64,000 nucleotides of DNA from positions 42,991,649 through 43,055,648 of the forward strand of contig NC_087068.1 of NCBI RefSeq assembly GCF_963678635.1, written 5' to 3'. The stretch's first letter is position 1; each line of letters begins with the position of its first letter. Positions 51,354 through 62,600 of this stretch are shown here, in pieces. Under the pieces are notes generated by a model. That model was not told where the DNA came from. It was given only the letters and a program-made list of their open reading frames with translations, and did not search any database. Origin of the DNA: Symsagittifera roscoffensis (lineage: Eukaryota > Xenacoelomorpha > Acoela > Convolutidae). Made by a program: the position numbers and the translations under genes.

Positions 51354-52552
51354 TTAGTCCTTTCAGGATAAACTCTGGAGGATTTATTTCAATTGGATAT
51401 TCTCGTGGCAAGTTCGGACGTTCTCTAAATTTTTTTTTTGTGTGATTATTAAAATTGTCTTTCGGTTCAGTCAAAAAGTCAAAAATAAACAAACCCAACC
51501 CTTTTTTTGGCCCTGATTAACTCGAAGTTCTCCTCAAATCACGATTAACTATTAACAGATGGGTTGTAAGAATAATTTTTTGCGAAACAAAAATTATAAA
51601 GTTTTTTCATTCAGAAAAGAAATAGCAAAATACTTAGTATACTTCCCATAGTAACATACAAGTCGGTGAATAATAAATTACCACAAAAAAAATCGATTAT
51701 ATTTTCCAAAAATTTTTTTTGTTCTGATTTTCGTAACGAAAGTAAAGGAATATTTGTGCTCGGGATGGGTTTTTTTTCGTCAGACAAGTTTCGACGTTTT
51801 AAATAGCCTTTTTTGACAAAATTTTCTTCATCATTCGAAAGGGATTGTTGTCCTGAGCTCAATTGGAAAAAATTTTTCACCTGTAATAGTTTTTCAGAAA
51901 GCTATGGGGTTTAAAGATAGCCATTTTTACCAATTTGGGACAATAAACGCGCTATTTCTTTCGCGCTATTAACGCGTAAGCGAGATTCAAATTGAGAAAT
52001 TGTTCCAAATTGATTCAAGGAAGCTTATATGTCTTAATTGATTTGTTAATAGGAGCAAAATCTGTCACGTTGTACTTAATAGGGCGTGTGGAGTGATGTT
52101 TTTACAAAATTTTTTTTATTTTATTACATTTAAGTTTTTCACGTTCTTGCTGCTCCATAGACCTTAAAAGGCAGTCGGAACATTCAGGGCTTACCCCTGA
52201 TACGAGCAGTTTTGATATTTTTACTATTTGATTTGGAAGCATTTAAGAAAATGTAGGTCGTAAAGTACCTTTCAAAGTGAGCTCCGAACTTTAAATCAAG
52301 TAAATTTTAAAGCGTCGATCCGTCAAGTATAAATTTAGTTTTTCTAGGTAAGTACATGAGCTCTTCTGAAAAGCTATTTTTAGGCAACAGTTTCTGCTCC
52401 GGAGGCAAACTTTTGAAAACAATCGAGTTTTTTCTCAGTCTATGCTCCCTCAAAATTAGTACATGCTCGCATCCAAGTTGTAATTTGTCAGGCTAAAATT
52501 TTAAGGAAGCTCAAGGTTTGATTTAAGACTTTCAACCAACTACCCAAATTAC
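51354..52552. other. Intronic A/T-rich DNA
   Basis: Between the two WAP half-exons on the minus strand. An 89-codon minus frame (51,611-51,880) ends in a signal-like MGSILSILLFLF but no usable donor follows it, so I did not join it to the gene. Confidence 0.4.
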
Positions 52553-52606
52553 CTGATAGGTAGTTGCACTCTTCCCCCGCCCTAGGCATGATACAGGTGG
52601 CCAACC
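52553..52606 (-). CDS. WAP-type exon, first half (two cysteines)
   Basis: Short candidate exon of 54 bases: acceptor AAGTTATAG, reading LATCIMPRAGEECNYLS, donor CTATCAG|GTAATT in phase 1. Joined to the exon at 50,511-50,631 (which needs one base), the codon GGT forms and the combined run has eight cysteines in the order C, C, C, C, CC, C, C of a complete WAP core. The exon that should precede it (signal peptide, also ending with one base) was not located upstream. The acceptor is only moderate, so the 5' edge could differ. Confidence 0.45.
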
Positions 52607-53750
52607 CTATAACTTAAATCGTCTTTGAATGCCTTTAACAATTTCAATTTTGGGTCCCCTGTCAAGTAAATTGGTTAACTATTGAATAGTGCGTGCCTTT
52701 GTTTTTGTTCAGCCACTGCTCTAAATATAGAAAACGTTAAGTTGTATGAAAATCTGCGTTATGAAAATTTAGTTGGGTTTGTTTTACAAGTGCAATTTCT
52801 TTGTTAAGTGCTTTGTATACAAAAGCAATTAAAAAAAATTGATTATAAGCTATCTGTCTAATTAAAGCCTTGATGTTTTGCCGCATCTGAAAAGTTTTTG
52901 CGTGCTTGTTTTAAAATGTTAAAGTTGTGTGAACAATTTTTGGCCAAATTGTCTCACGCACTAGTAGTTGAGTTGAGTTTTTAAACATGAAAATTGATGA
53001 ATTGGCTGTGACCGAATGCTTTTTCTAATATATCAAAAAAATTATAAAAACAACAAAAAAAAGTCAATTTTTTTTTGAAAATTATTCATTTGTTTTCTAT
53101 TTTTGATTTTGTTAATGAGAAGCAACTGAATAAAATTGAAAACGGCAATACTGAAAAATAAAAATTGGCAAAGTACGAAACTAATTTTAAAAGTAAAATA
53201 AAGTACAAATTTTTTTAGATTTGATGGTGAATAGGATAATGGGTGAGAAAAAAAATGGCCAAAAACTGTTGTGACTCATCAAAATTTTTCAAAAACGCTA
53301 ACTGTTAGAAAAAAAAGATATCACAGAATGTTCAAGCCACAATGAAACTTTCACAATGTTAATGAAAAACAAAATCTTCACGCGTTTTTCAAAAATTATT
53401 TTTTTTTCTAAATTTTAAGCCGTTTTTGTACTGAAAAAATGAAAAAAGTGAAACGATATTCAAAAAATTCTAAAAAGAATGGTATATTAAACTGAAAATA
53501 TAAAAAATTCTGACATGTTTGTTATTCTATAAACAACTTAAATTTTTTGGGAATTTTTTGAAGAAATCGTATCATCACAAAAAAAGACTCAGTTTGAGGT
53601 AAGACTCGACTACTTCGGCGTTTATTTATGGTTCTAATTTACCAAAAAAAAATATTTCGGTGCAAGCTAACGGGGTTTCATTTCATTCCTGCTTTCAACT
53701 TATGATAAGTTTAAATCGATTATGAAAATGTAAAATTCTCCAAATTAACC
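52607..53750. other. A/T-rich DNA, no gene seen
   Basis: Rich in A- and T-runs. The missing signal-peptide exon of the WAP-TM-PPPY gene may lie here or further right but I could not support one. Confidence 0.45.
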
Positions 53751-53759
53751 ATTTATGAG

Positions 53760-54340
53760 AACCAATCAAACTGAAGATCTTAATCCCGGGTCGAAGTCCG
53801 CGACTCATGTCCAAACTTTTGCAAGAAATTTTGGCATGACCAGATTTTGGCAACTGAATCTAGACAAATTTGGACTTTTGCGACGGAAACTTGGCATTCA
53901 ATTTGTTTCGATCACATTGATTTGTCGCAACTTTCGCGACCTAGACGGAGATGGCGCGACCAAAATGTCGCGATCCATATTTGTTATGTCCACTGTTTTG
54001 CGACCAAGATTTGCCATTTTCAGTCCTTCGCGTCGGAAAATTTCAGCCGAGACATTCGCTATCAAGATGGAGACGATTCAACTAGCGCAACTCAGAAAAC
54101 GGTGCAACCAAACTCAGCCATTTCCAGACTTTCGAGACCGAGGTGCAAACGGCGCGACTTTTGCGACGAAGACGGAGACCGCGCGACCATGAAAAACTCT
54201 CTCGAGGCTTTCGCATTCGAGGTGATGAAAACGGCGCTACCTTAGCGACCAAGGTGGAGACTGCGCGACTCATGTATAGACTTTCCAGACTCAAACTCTC
54301 GGCGCGACTTTGCAATGATGAAAAATTTAATGTGATCTGT
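53760..54340 (+). repeat. Degenerate GCGACC/GCGCGACTTTTGCGA array
   Basis: Irregular repeats of phrases such as GCGACCAAGATTTG, GCGCGACTTTTGCGACGAAG, GGAGACCGCGCGACCATGAA and GGAGACTGCGCGACTCATG. GC-rich against the flanks. Open frames on both strands (up to 145 codons) are by-products of the repeat. Confidence 0.65.
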
Positions 54341-56478
54341 TCAACTTATCAGAAAATTTGACTGAATTGAACTAAAACTTGTTTTACCAATTTCTCCAGG
54401 TGTACTCAAACTACATAATCTAAAAGCAGGACTAAGACAGTTGTTTAGTTTTGGACTAAGGAGTTGCACGAAGCTAACCGACCAACATTAGGTAGTAGCA
54501 GTAGACCCGATTCTGAATAAGGATAGAAACTGCTCTATGACGTCAATTTCTAACATATCCCACAAAAAAAATCTCTTTTAAACCCCTGGTGATGATGAAA
54601 AGTTGAAATCAAAAAATGTTTTGGAAGTTCGGAATATTATTACTAATCAAGGCTGGCTTAGACTAAGAAATCCACATGATGCAGGCCAAAAAACATCAAT
54701 TTCAATTAATTTAGCCTCCAACAGGTCCTTCTTGGTTTGACCTAGCTCAAGGTAACCGGGTAACAATGCAATGCGAAATCTTATAAAAACCTATTATCTT
54801 GTAAGAATAAATTTGAAAACTTACAAAACTCTTGCATCATTAAAGTACCAAATCAAAACATTAATATTTAGCGTGCATGGAAAAATTATGTTTTTTTTTC
54901 TGATTTAAATCAAAATCACATGAAAATATAATACCTTGTAAGATTAGTATCAAACAAAGCACTGGTGAACCATTGATTTTTTCTGGTTAGTACTTTATTT
55001 TCGTGTTTATTAGCTTTTCTCTCGCTGGCTCTGGCTCACTGGTAGCTAGCTTGCAAGGCAAGAGATTCAGTCGGTTTTTTTGTCAGACACAATTAATCTT
55101 GCGCATTCATCTAGCTACCGCCTTCCTCTATAGAGAATCTGGAGAGCTTTGTTTGAAACTACTTTGTCCAAGTTCTTAAGCATTGCCTAATTGTGAGCTT
55201 CCTTTAGGGCTTCTTATATCCGATTCAATTTTTTTATCATGTTCTTTCATCATCAGTTAAGTTTTTAAATGAATTTTACATGTTTACTCTTTTTCTTATA
55301 AAAATCTTAAATCTTAATTCATTTTCGTATAAGACTCTTACATCTTAACTTGTTTTTTTTACAAGATTCATACATTTTAAAAATTTTTACATTCTTATAA
55401 ATTGATTCAATATTGCTGTTTCGGAAAAGTTTTTGTTTCAGATCCTTGAAACGAATCTAAGAGTTTGTATTCAAAAAACCACAAAAGTGTACGATTGCTG
55501 ATGAAAATTGTTTTGAAATTTTTTTTGTTGGAATGGTTATGTTGCATAACAAGGAAAAAGATATATATCATCTAAAAAAATCATTTACAGTTCAGAAAGA
55601 GAAAAAAATCACTTGTGATTCATTCAATTTTGCGCGGTTTTTTACCAGTTTTTTTGTTAGCTTGGCAAGTCAATCCTACTCAGAAATCATTCAAATTTTA
55701 ATTGAGGCAAGCTAAAAAGAACACATAAGGTGCTACGGAGAGAGGCAGAACAAGTGATTTTGGTTTTTTTTGGTCTCTGTCCATTAGAGCCACCGGCAAA
55801 ATATACCCCAAACGTTATAAACAAATCGCATTGTAAGTGCTACAAGTTTTTCGAAAAAGTTGGGTCTTCTGATACAAGCAGTTTTGTTTTACTATACAAC
55901 CCGAACTTGACCCGAGCAAAAAGCTTATAGATAAAAATCTCGAAGAACTAATTAGACGAAAAAAGATAAAAACAAACGTTGATATCTGGTTTCATGCAAA
56001 TTGAGCTGGATAAAAGCGGTGACAAAGTTTGAAAATGCATTTGATTGAAATTTAGAATTCTGAGAAAGTTTTCACTTACCGATGATAAACAATTGAAGTA
56101 ATAAATTATTCATATTGAAAAAAAAAGAAACTGGGAAGTCTTTTGGGTTGTTAGAGTTTAATATGCACAGAAAAAGAAATTAAAACAAAATCAAACTAAA
56201 ATATAAAAGAAGTTTTTATTCACATATTCGGTGGTACGAATTTTGTCAACGACGAATGTCTTAAATATTCAGCTTATATCAAACATGAACGCATAAAAAA
56301 CTCCAGTTTGACGTGATTTGAATAGCTACGAATTTCTTGAGAAGTTATTACACGCGTCACAAAAGCTTTTAAACTCAAATGTAATTGATCACGAATCATT
56401 TAAAAAACAATGAAAATTAGACGAGTGTTTAACAATCTGTTAAAATATCAATAAATCATTTGAAAAATAGCAAGTTGT
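54341..56478. other. Intergenic, no gene supported
   Basis: A/T-rich with short frames (55,533-55,715; 55,730-55,930). ACAAG/CTTGTAAGA-type phrases recur around 54,790-55,350 (CTTGTAAGAATAAATTTG, CTTGTAAGATTAGTATC, AAATCTTAAATCTTAATTCA) but do not form a clear unit. Confidence 0.45.
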
Positions 56479-56727
56479 TTATTCGAAAAACTTTTTTTTG
56501 TAGAACTCCCGGCGTAATACTTTGCGTAATTCCCTCAATGTGTTATACTCATGGCGAAAACTTTTTGTGGAATAATCAACGTGATCAACACTTTGACCCA
56601 GAATAAAAATCTGGGTACTCTTAGTCCGGATCGAGGTTAATTTCAGACTTATTTTCAGACTTTCAAAGTCGCGCCGAATGTCTTCGTAGTCTGGACAGGT
56701 GGTCTGGAATTTAGATATGCAGACCAC
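56479..56727 (-). CDS. Terminal exon-like frame of an unknown gene
   Basis: An acceptor TTGTGATCGTAG is followed at once by an open frame of 82 codons, phase 0: VVCISKFQTTCPDYEDIRR, DFESLKISLKLTSIRTKST, QIFILGQSVDHVDYSTK, SFRHEYNTLRELRKVLRREF, ending TTCGAATAAAC where AATAAA overlaps the stop region. Charged, helical composition, unlike the surrounding satellites. No family recognised. The upstream region on this strand is satellite-like, so the preceding exon may be far away. Confidence 0.4.
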   Translation of the reverse strand: MVCISKFQTTCPDYEDIRRDFESLKISLKLTSIRTKSTQIFILGQSVDHVDYSTKSFRHEYNTLRELRKVLRREFYKKKFFE

Positions 56728-56849
56728 CTACGATCACAACACAAGTGTTACACGTGATTCAAACAAAACTCTGGGCAACGACACCTTCGATTAGAAATAC
56801 TGGTTTTTGAAGAAAACGCACAGCAAAAGAGTATCTGCGTAAACTTTTA

Positions 56850-57050
56850 AAAAATCTATAAATTGACGCAATTTCTAGAATCGCTCTGATCGTAGACACA
56901 TCTCGCTCTGTAGCGTGAAATTAATGATATTTGGTCCGGGTTATCTAAAAATACCCGATCTCGGTCGCTATAGACTAAAAACTGCAAAATTGGTCGCAAT
57001 GGTCTAGAAATCAAAAAACAACAATCTCTTTCCGAGACTTCAAAAAACAT
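56850..57050 (-). repeat. Diverged GCGACCA-type repeats
   Basis: On the minus strand the phrases ATTGCGACCAATTTTGCAG, TATAGCGACCGAGATCGGG and CAGAGCGATTCTAGAAATTG resemble units of the array at 53.76-54.34 kb in opposite orientation. The 64-codon frame here is likely a by-product. Confidence 0.4.
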
Positions 57051-57530
57051 TGGGGCATGACTTTAGAAAAGACTGTCTGAGCAATGCAAGAAAACGACTG
57101 CTTAGAAACTTAGGAATAACTTGGGCGATGCGAATAAAGAAACACGGACGGGATGATTTTAGAAAAAACTTTGGTGGTGATAATAAAAACAATAGCGCGA
57201 AATAAGAAAAGAATGACGGCGCGACTCGAAAAAAGTTTTCAATCGAGTGACCTTAAAAAAACTGGTGGTGCGATTTGCTACTAACGGCTGCGCTGAGATG
57301 GCGGCTGCGCTACTACAAAAAGCTGATGACACGACTTATAAAAAAAGTTTTGAATTTTGGAGGCTTGAATTTTAAAAAAAATATGCTGCTAGCGCGACTC
57401 CAAAAAAGACTTTCACAGCGCGAAATGAATGAACTGTCGGTGCGTCGTAACAAACTCTGAGGGCGCGACTTAGGCTAGGAGTTTGGCGACGCAATCTAGA
57501 AAAGACTCTACCGGCACAAAAAGGATTTTC
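57050..57530 (+). repeat. Satellite array block 1, GGCGCGACTTAAGAAAAGACT type
   Basis: Irregular units of about 25-35 bases combining a GC-rich core (GGCGCGACTT, GGTGCGATT, GGGCGCGACTTAGG) with an A-rich spacer (AAAAAAGACT). Strong strand bias: the plus strand is purine-rich. Continues after an interruption at 58.2 kb. Confidence 0.8.
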
Positions 57531-57668
57531 AATTTGAACTGCACAATGCATCTATAGAAAAGGACAGCAACAAAAACCTAAGAACAGGAAGAAGAAGGAC
57601 ACATCAGGATGTGAACTGAAATGACCCAGAGTGAAGGATGCTGACAAAAGAAAACACAAGAAAAAACA
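57500..57668 (+). repeat. Dispersed direct repeat, left copy
   Basis: Contains GAACTGCACAATGCATCTAT, AGAAAAGGACAGCAACAAAA, ACAGGAAGAAGAAGGAC and AAGAAAACACAAG. A diverged direct copy lies at 61,283-61,450. The pair brackets the main satellite block. Confidence 0.75.
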
Positions 57669-57899
57669 AGTTGTTAGTCATCGCAGTATCGACAAAGAAG
57701 ACATCATCAAGTAGACGTATAAAAATTCGGACTAAAGTTTCAGCCGAATCCAATCACTGCGCGGATCATTTAATTTTATTTCAGATACCAAAAAACTGAC
57801 GGCGAGGCCCAACAAAAAAACGGTGTGTCCTAAGAAAAGACTCTTTTAGTCGCCCCAATCCACTGTCTCTTAATCTTTGTTACTTCGCGGTTCGTCGTT

Positions 57900-58067
57900 T
57901 CATAAGGTCGTACATTGCACTGTGTGCACTTCACCCATTCGATTGCGGAAGTGGTTTTTTAAATGCACGGCCATCATGTTGGGTTTGGCTATCTTCCCAA
58001 ACAGCAGAAGATCACTCATCGCCTCACACAATACGCTCTGTTCGCACCAATTGAGTTTCTTCGTCCG
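57900..58067 (-). CDS. Exon-like frame in a non-satellite island
   Basis: Minus-strand frame of 55 codons ending TGA, preceded by ACCTCATTTCAGTAG: RTKKLNWCEQSVLCEAMSD, LLLFGKIAKPNMMAVHLKN, HFRNRMGEVHTVQCTTL. The island 57,690-58,200 is not repetitive and has balanced composition. An in-frame TAG directly precedes the frame, so translation would need splicing at the second AG. The family is not recognised; a captured gene piece or transposon remnant are both possible. Confidence 0.3.
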   Translation of the reverse strand, partial: RTKKLNWCEQSVLCEAMSDLLLFGKIAKPNMMAVHLKNHFRNRMGEVHTVQCTTL

Positions 58068-58199
58068 CTACTGAAATGAGGTTCAGGTGCACCACCGACC
58101 TCCTCTATGTCTCTACTTTTGGGTCTAAGAATGCAAACGTCATGGCGAGACCATATATTACCGTCACAAACTCACTGTCTCCTCTTATCAATATGCGGC

Positions 58200-60690
58200 G
58201 CGATTTAAGACAAATTTTTCGCTATGCGATTTAGGCAAAATCGTAGGTGGCACGACATGCGAAAGACTGACGGTGAGACTCATATCAATTTCAAGCCGCG
58301 ATATGAAAAAAAACTACGAGCGCCTGACAACAAAATTTTGGAGGCGTGACGGGTATAATGAAAAAATAAATGGGTGGCGTGACTTCGAAGGAAGTACTCT
58401 GAAAAGTTCTGTGGATGGTGTGACACAAGCGAAGAAGTGGCGAAAATTGAAAAGTCTGGTGGTGTGACATTAATGAAAAATTTTAGCTTTCCGAAGCAAA
58501 TTAAGTATGTTGACGGACTTAAGATTCAAATATAAAAAAGGTTGACATCGCAAATTAAGAAAAGACTTTGGTGGCGAAGTAAAGCCTTAAGCACGGCTTA
58601 AGAAAAGACTGACAGCGAGAAAATTTTTTGGCCGCGCTTCTGAAGAAAAAGTTGGCGGGTTGACTTGTGAAAAAAGAACCTTGGAAGCGTGACTTGAAAA
58701 AAATTGACAATGCGACATGATAAAAGACTGACGGTGTATCTTGAGAAAACATTTCACGGCGCGACCTATGAAAACAATTTTGGCTCGACTTGACCAATAC
58801 TGACGTCGCGACAAGTAAAAACAATTGAGGACGCGGCTTAAGATAAGAATTTGTCGACACAAAAATGGGCCATAAAAATTGATGGCGGGACTTAGAAAAA
58901 GTTTTGGCGGTGCATCCTAAGACTAGAATGTTGGCGCGAATCAAGAAAATATTTTCTCGGCGCGACTTATGAAAAATCTGACAGCGCGACTTAAGGTAAT
59001 AAGTTGGCTGCACATTTTACAAGGAGACTCCAGCGGCGCGACTTAAGAAAAAGTAGCTGACAGCGCTGCTTGGGAAAAAACATTGGTTTCGCAAAACTGG
59101 AAAAAAATGACGATGCGACATAATAAAAAAAATTGTCGCAGCAGCCTATTAAAAGTCAGACGGGGCGAATAAAAAATATTTGAATAATGCGACTTATAAA
59201 AAACTGACAGCGCGAATTAAGTAAAAATTTTTGCGGCGCGACTTATGAATCGACATAGGCGGCGCGACATGATGACGGCTGATGGCAAGATTTAAGAAAA
59301 CCTATTTGTTGGCTTGAACTATGAATAGATTAACGGCGCGAATTTAAAAAAAATCTGACAGCGCGACTTAAGAAAATACTTTGGCGGCGCGGCTTGGAGA
59401 AGAATTCAGCAGCGGGACTTAAAAAAGATTGAAAATTCCACTCAATAAATTTTATTAACGGCACGATTGAATGAAAAAATATTTTTAATGGCGCGGCTTA
59501 TGAAAAAATGGAGACGCAACCTAAACAAAAACTTGGCGGCGTGACTGAAAAAAAAAACTGGCGGCGCGACTGAAAAAAAAACTGGCGGCGCGACTTAGGA
59601 AAAGACTTATTGCGCGACTCAGAAAAAATTGGCGACACGACTTATGAATAAACATAAGAGGCGCGTCTTGAGAAAGACTTACGACAAGACTCAAATGATT
59701 GTTTTGGTGGCAATTTTTTTTGAAAGAATGACAGCGTGCCTCAAAAAAAGAAACGTGGAGGCGTGAGTTTAGAAAAAAAGAATCTTGGCGGCGTGAGAAG
59801 TCTGACGGCGCGACTTAAGAAATTATTTTGATGGTGTGGTTTATGAAAAGACTGGCAACGCGAATTGAGAAAACACTTTAAGAGCGACTTAGTAGAAGAC
59901 CGAGCGGTGCATTCTAAGAAAAGACTGAGGGCAAGCCTAAAAAAAACATTTTTGGTGGTGCGACTTGAAAAATCCAGGCAGCGTGATTTATGAAGAGATT
60001 GACTGCGCGATTTGAGAAAAGTCTGACTCCAGAAAAGACTTTGCCAGCGCAACTTAGGAGATGAATCTATCGGCGCAATTTTTAAAAACTGAGGGCGTGA
60101 CTCCCGAAAATACTTTGGCAGCGCGACTCAGAATAAAACTGACCGATGCGAGCTAATAAAGACGGCGCAACTTCAGAGAAAATTTGTCGGTGCGAGTTAA
60201 GAAAAAAAATGACTGGGCTACTTCGGAAAAATCGTGGGTGGCGCGGTTTATGAAAAAAAAACTAAGGCGGCGTGACTTGAGAAACACTGACGGTGCGGAT
60301 GGAATCTTTATTTTAGCACTTATACTAAGAAAAGAATGACAGCCCACCTCACAAAAAATGATACTATAGAAAAAACTGACTTAAAAAAACCTGGGCTTAT
60401 GAAAAGTCTGACAGCGCATTTTACAAAAAACCTCTGTGGCAATATAGTAAGCATGTTAAATTAAATTGGCGGCGCGTCTTAGAAATAGACTAATGACGCG
60501 ACTTAGGAAAGACTTGGGCAAGGCGAATAAATAAGAGACAGATGGCACGCCATTATAAAACAATTTGACAGTGATATAAAAAACAAAAATGCGTTAAACA
60601 AAAAAAGTGACGGCGCGACTCGGAAAAAGTTTTTAATGGAGCGACTTATAAAAACAAATAACGGCGCGACTTATAAATGTTTACTTAAAC
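58200..60690 (+). repeat. Satellite array block 2, GGCGGCGCGACTTAAGAAAA type
   Basis: About 2.5 kb of irregular units near 27 bases: GGCGGCGCGACTTAGGAAAA, GACAGCGCGACTTAAGAAAA, GGCGGCGTGACTGAAAAAAA and many variants. At 59,530-59,590 nearly identical consecutive units (ACTGGCGGCGCGACTGAAAA) show recent local amplification. Minus-strand frames rich in SRxQxFxKSR are translations of the repeat, not genes. Confidence 0.88.
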
Positions 60691-61282
60691 TGTACTATTT
60701 TTTTGATATGAATATTTTCTAAATTTCGCAGCTTTCAATATTTCTGGTTTTCAGTTTTTTTTGTTTTTGGAGGTGAAATATTTTGATTTTTTGAGGGCTT
60801 TGTAAACCTCAAAATCAATTATATTGCTTTTATTTCAGAAAAACAGACCGTGTTCAGTGTGTATATGTAAACTTTTACTGGATTTTTTTGATAAATTTTT
60901 AAAAACAGTCAATTGCTTATATGTATTTTGGGAATTTACGTGGCGGTCGTGTATGTGATCAGAATATATGCTGTTCTAGCTTTGTAAAAAATACATACAT
61001 AGTAGATAATTTTGCTACTCGCTACTGTTTTACAGTTTTGCAAGCAAAAAAACTCCGACAATAAAATCAAATTTTGGCAAAACTTTGTTTGCGTTTGACT
61101 TTATTTCGACCGGCTCGACCCTATGTTTCGACCTTGTGCTCGATTTGTGTTTCGACTTTGTGTTTGCTTTTATGTTTCGACCAACTCGACTTAATGTTTC
61201 GACTTTGTGTTCCTTTTTAGTGCCTTCTCGACTATGGATTTTCGGTCGAACTTAAATCGCAAACCTCGACTCGGGGAGTTAA
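60691..61282. other. Non-coding spacer with TTTCGAC phrases
   Basis: From about 61,095 to 61,260 the phrase TATGTTTCGACCTTGTG or TTTCGACTTTGTGTT recurs about six times, a short T-rich degenerate repeat. The rest is A/T-rich and unassigned. Confidence 0.55.
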
Positions 61283-61450
61283 GAGAAGACTCTGGAGGCA
61301 CGTAAATGGAACTTCATTTTGAACAGCACAATGCATCTACAGAAAAGAGCAGCAACGAAAAAAACGAAACAACAGGAAGAAGAAAAGACCCGTCTGGACG
61401 TGAAATGAAATCACACAGAGTGGAGGATGACACAAGAAAACACAACAAAA
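61283..61450 (+). repeat. Dispersed direct repeat, right copy
   Basis: Contains GAACAGCACAATGCATCTAC, AGAAAAGAGCAGCAACGAAA, ACAGGAAGAAGAAAAGACC and AAGAAAACACAAC, aligned with 57,500-57,668. Followed by a run of 16 C at 61,470-61,485. Confidence 0.75.
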
Positions 61451-61485
61451 ACAATGATCAATTGAGCAACCCCCCCCCCCCCCCC

Positions 61486-62340
61486 GTAATGACTCTAGCC
61501 TTGTATCTGAATATCAAAAACTATTCTCCGCAGAACATTAAAAATACGCTTTTTTTTCATTTAGGACAGAAAAAAGGCGCCTCAGTTTTAAAGATCTTTT
61601 TTTTCACTCTGAAAATAATTTTTGAGCTTTGACATTGTAAATTTTGGCGTTTCGCTATTGTTAAAAAATCTGCTTAATGATTCCATATCATTCAAACAAC
61701 TTTGAAGTGGTTGTAAACATGTCTCAAGTACATATTGAGCAATCCCCACCCCCTCCCCCCGAAGCAATAAGCTACACGTGACATCATAACCACACCTGAC
61801 ATCATAGCACATAAATGCATGATAACCAACAGTCAACAGCGACCTTGTAAACAACCGTTGTAGCACCCAGCAATCTGACAGAATTGATCACAACAGCAAG
61901 GTCTTCGAACGACAGCTAATGTTTTTTTTGCGAGCAACCCTCCTTTATTCTCAATGTAAAAATTGCTCATGAAAATTCCAAGTGTCGATAATTGTCATTA
62001 AGTTAACCACTCATTTGTATGAAATCTGTAAAATCTCATAAAAAGTTGGAAAACAATCAAAATTGAGATAACGTCATATAAAATTTTTTGTATTATTCGA
62101 AGCGACATAAAGTTTGAGGCCATGAAATGGTAGAAAAAGAGAAACATAAGCTAGGACAGATTAGAACTCTGCCTCAGTAAATAAAGTTTGCCGCATAGTT
62201 ATGAAACAATTATATTGCAGGTGAAAAGATTAGAAAGTATTTTTAAAAAAGCTAGGGAGAAATTTGAAAGCTGTCTCTTTTACTCTAAACAAAAAATGGA
62301 ACGAGGTCGAGGTCTGCTACTTATGTGCAACCACTCCGAA
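61486..62340. other. Intergenic, unassigned
   Basis: A 92-codon minus frame (61,588-61,866) has mixed composition with CYDVRCGYDVTCSLLLRGEG, but the doubled phrase TATGATGTCA(G/C)GTGT suggests a local DNA repeat (TGACATCATA doubled near 61,780-61,806) rather than protein. No further support. Confidence 0.35.
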
Positions 62341-62600
62341 TTTCAATGGTTATGCTGCGACCTTACATGACCCAAAAAATGTTTAGCGGTTTTGCTAAAC
62401 TCAAAAACGATATAACGCGACTTTTGCACGACCAAAGGGTTTTGCGCAACTTAAGGTGGCCAAAATTCATAAGTTGCGACTTCGCGCGACTCTAAAAAGA
62501 AATGGTCCGATTTTGCGGGACCAAGAAATTTCTGTGCGTCTAAACGCGAAACAGAAAAGATATGTGGCAAGTTTGTGCGACCAGATAATTTCTGCTCATA
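62341..62600 (+). repeat. GCGACTTTTGCACGACC array remnant
   Basis: Units such as GCTGCGACCTTACATGACCC, ACGCGACTTTTGCACGACCA, TTGCGACTTCGCGCGACTCT and TTTTGCGGGACCAAGAAATT, related to the array at 53.76-54.34 kb. Confidence 0.6.

Noticed and set aside
53755-54315. Overlapping ORFs up to 145 codons on both strands
   Set aside because: By-products of the GC-rich GCGACC repeat, open in several frames at once.
58555-60347. Minus-strand ORFs of 64-152 codons in the satellite
   Set aside because: They are repeats of SRxQxFxKSR, i.e. direct translation of the ~27-base satellite unit.
61588-61866. Cys-containing 92-codon frame as a secreted protein
   Set aside because: The Cys-rich part comes from a doubled DNA phrase around TGACATCATA and no signal peptide or splice border is visible.
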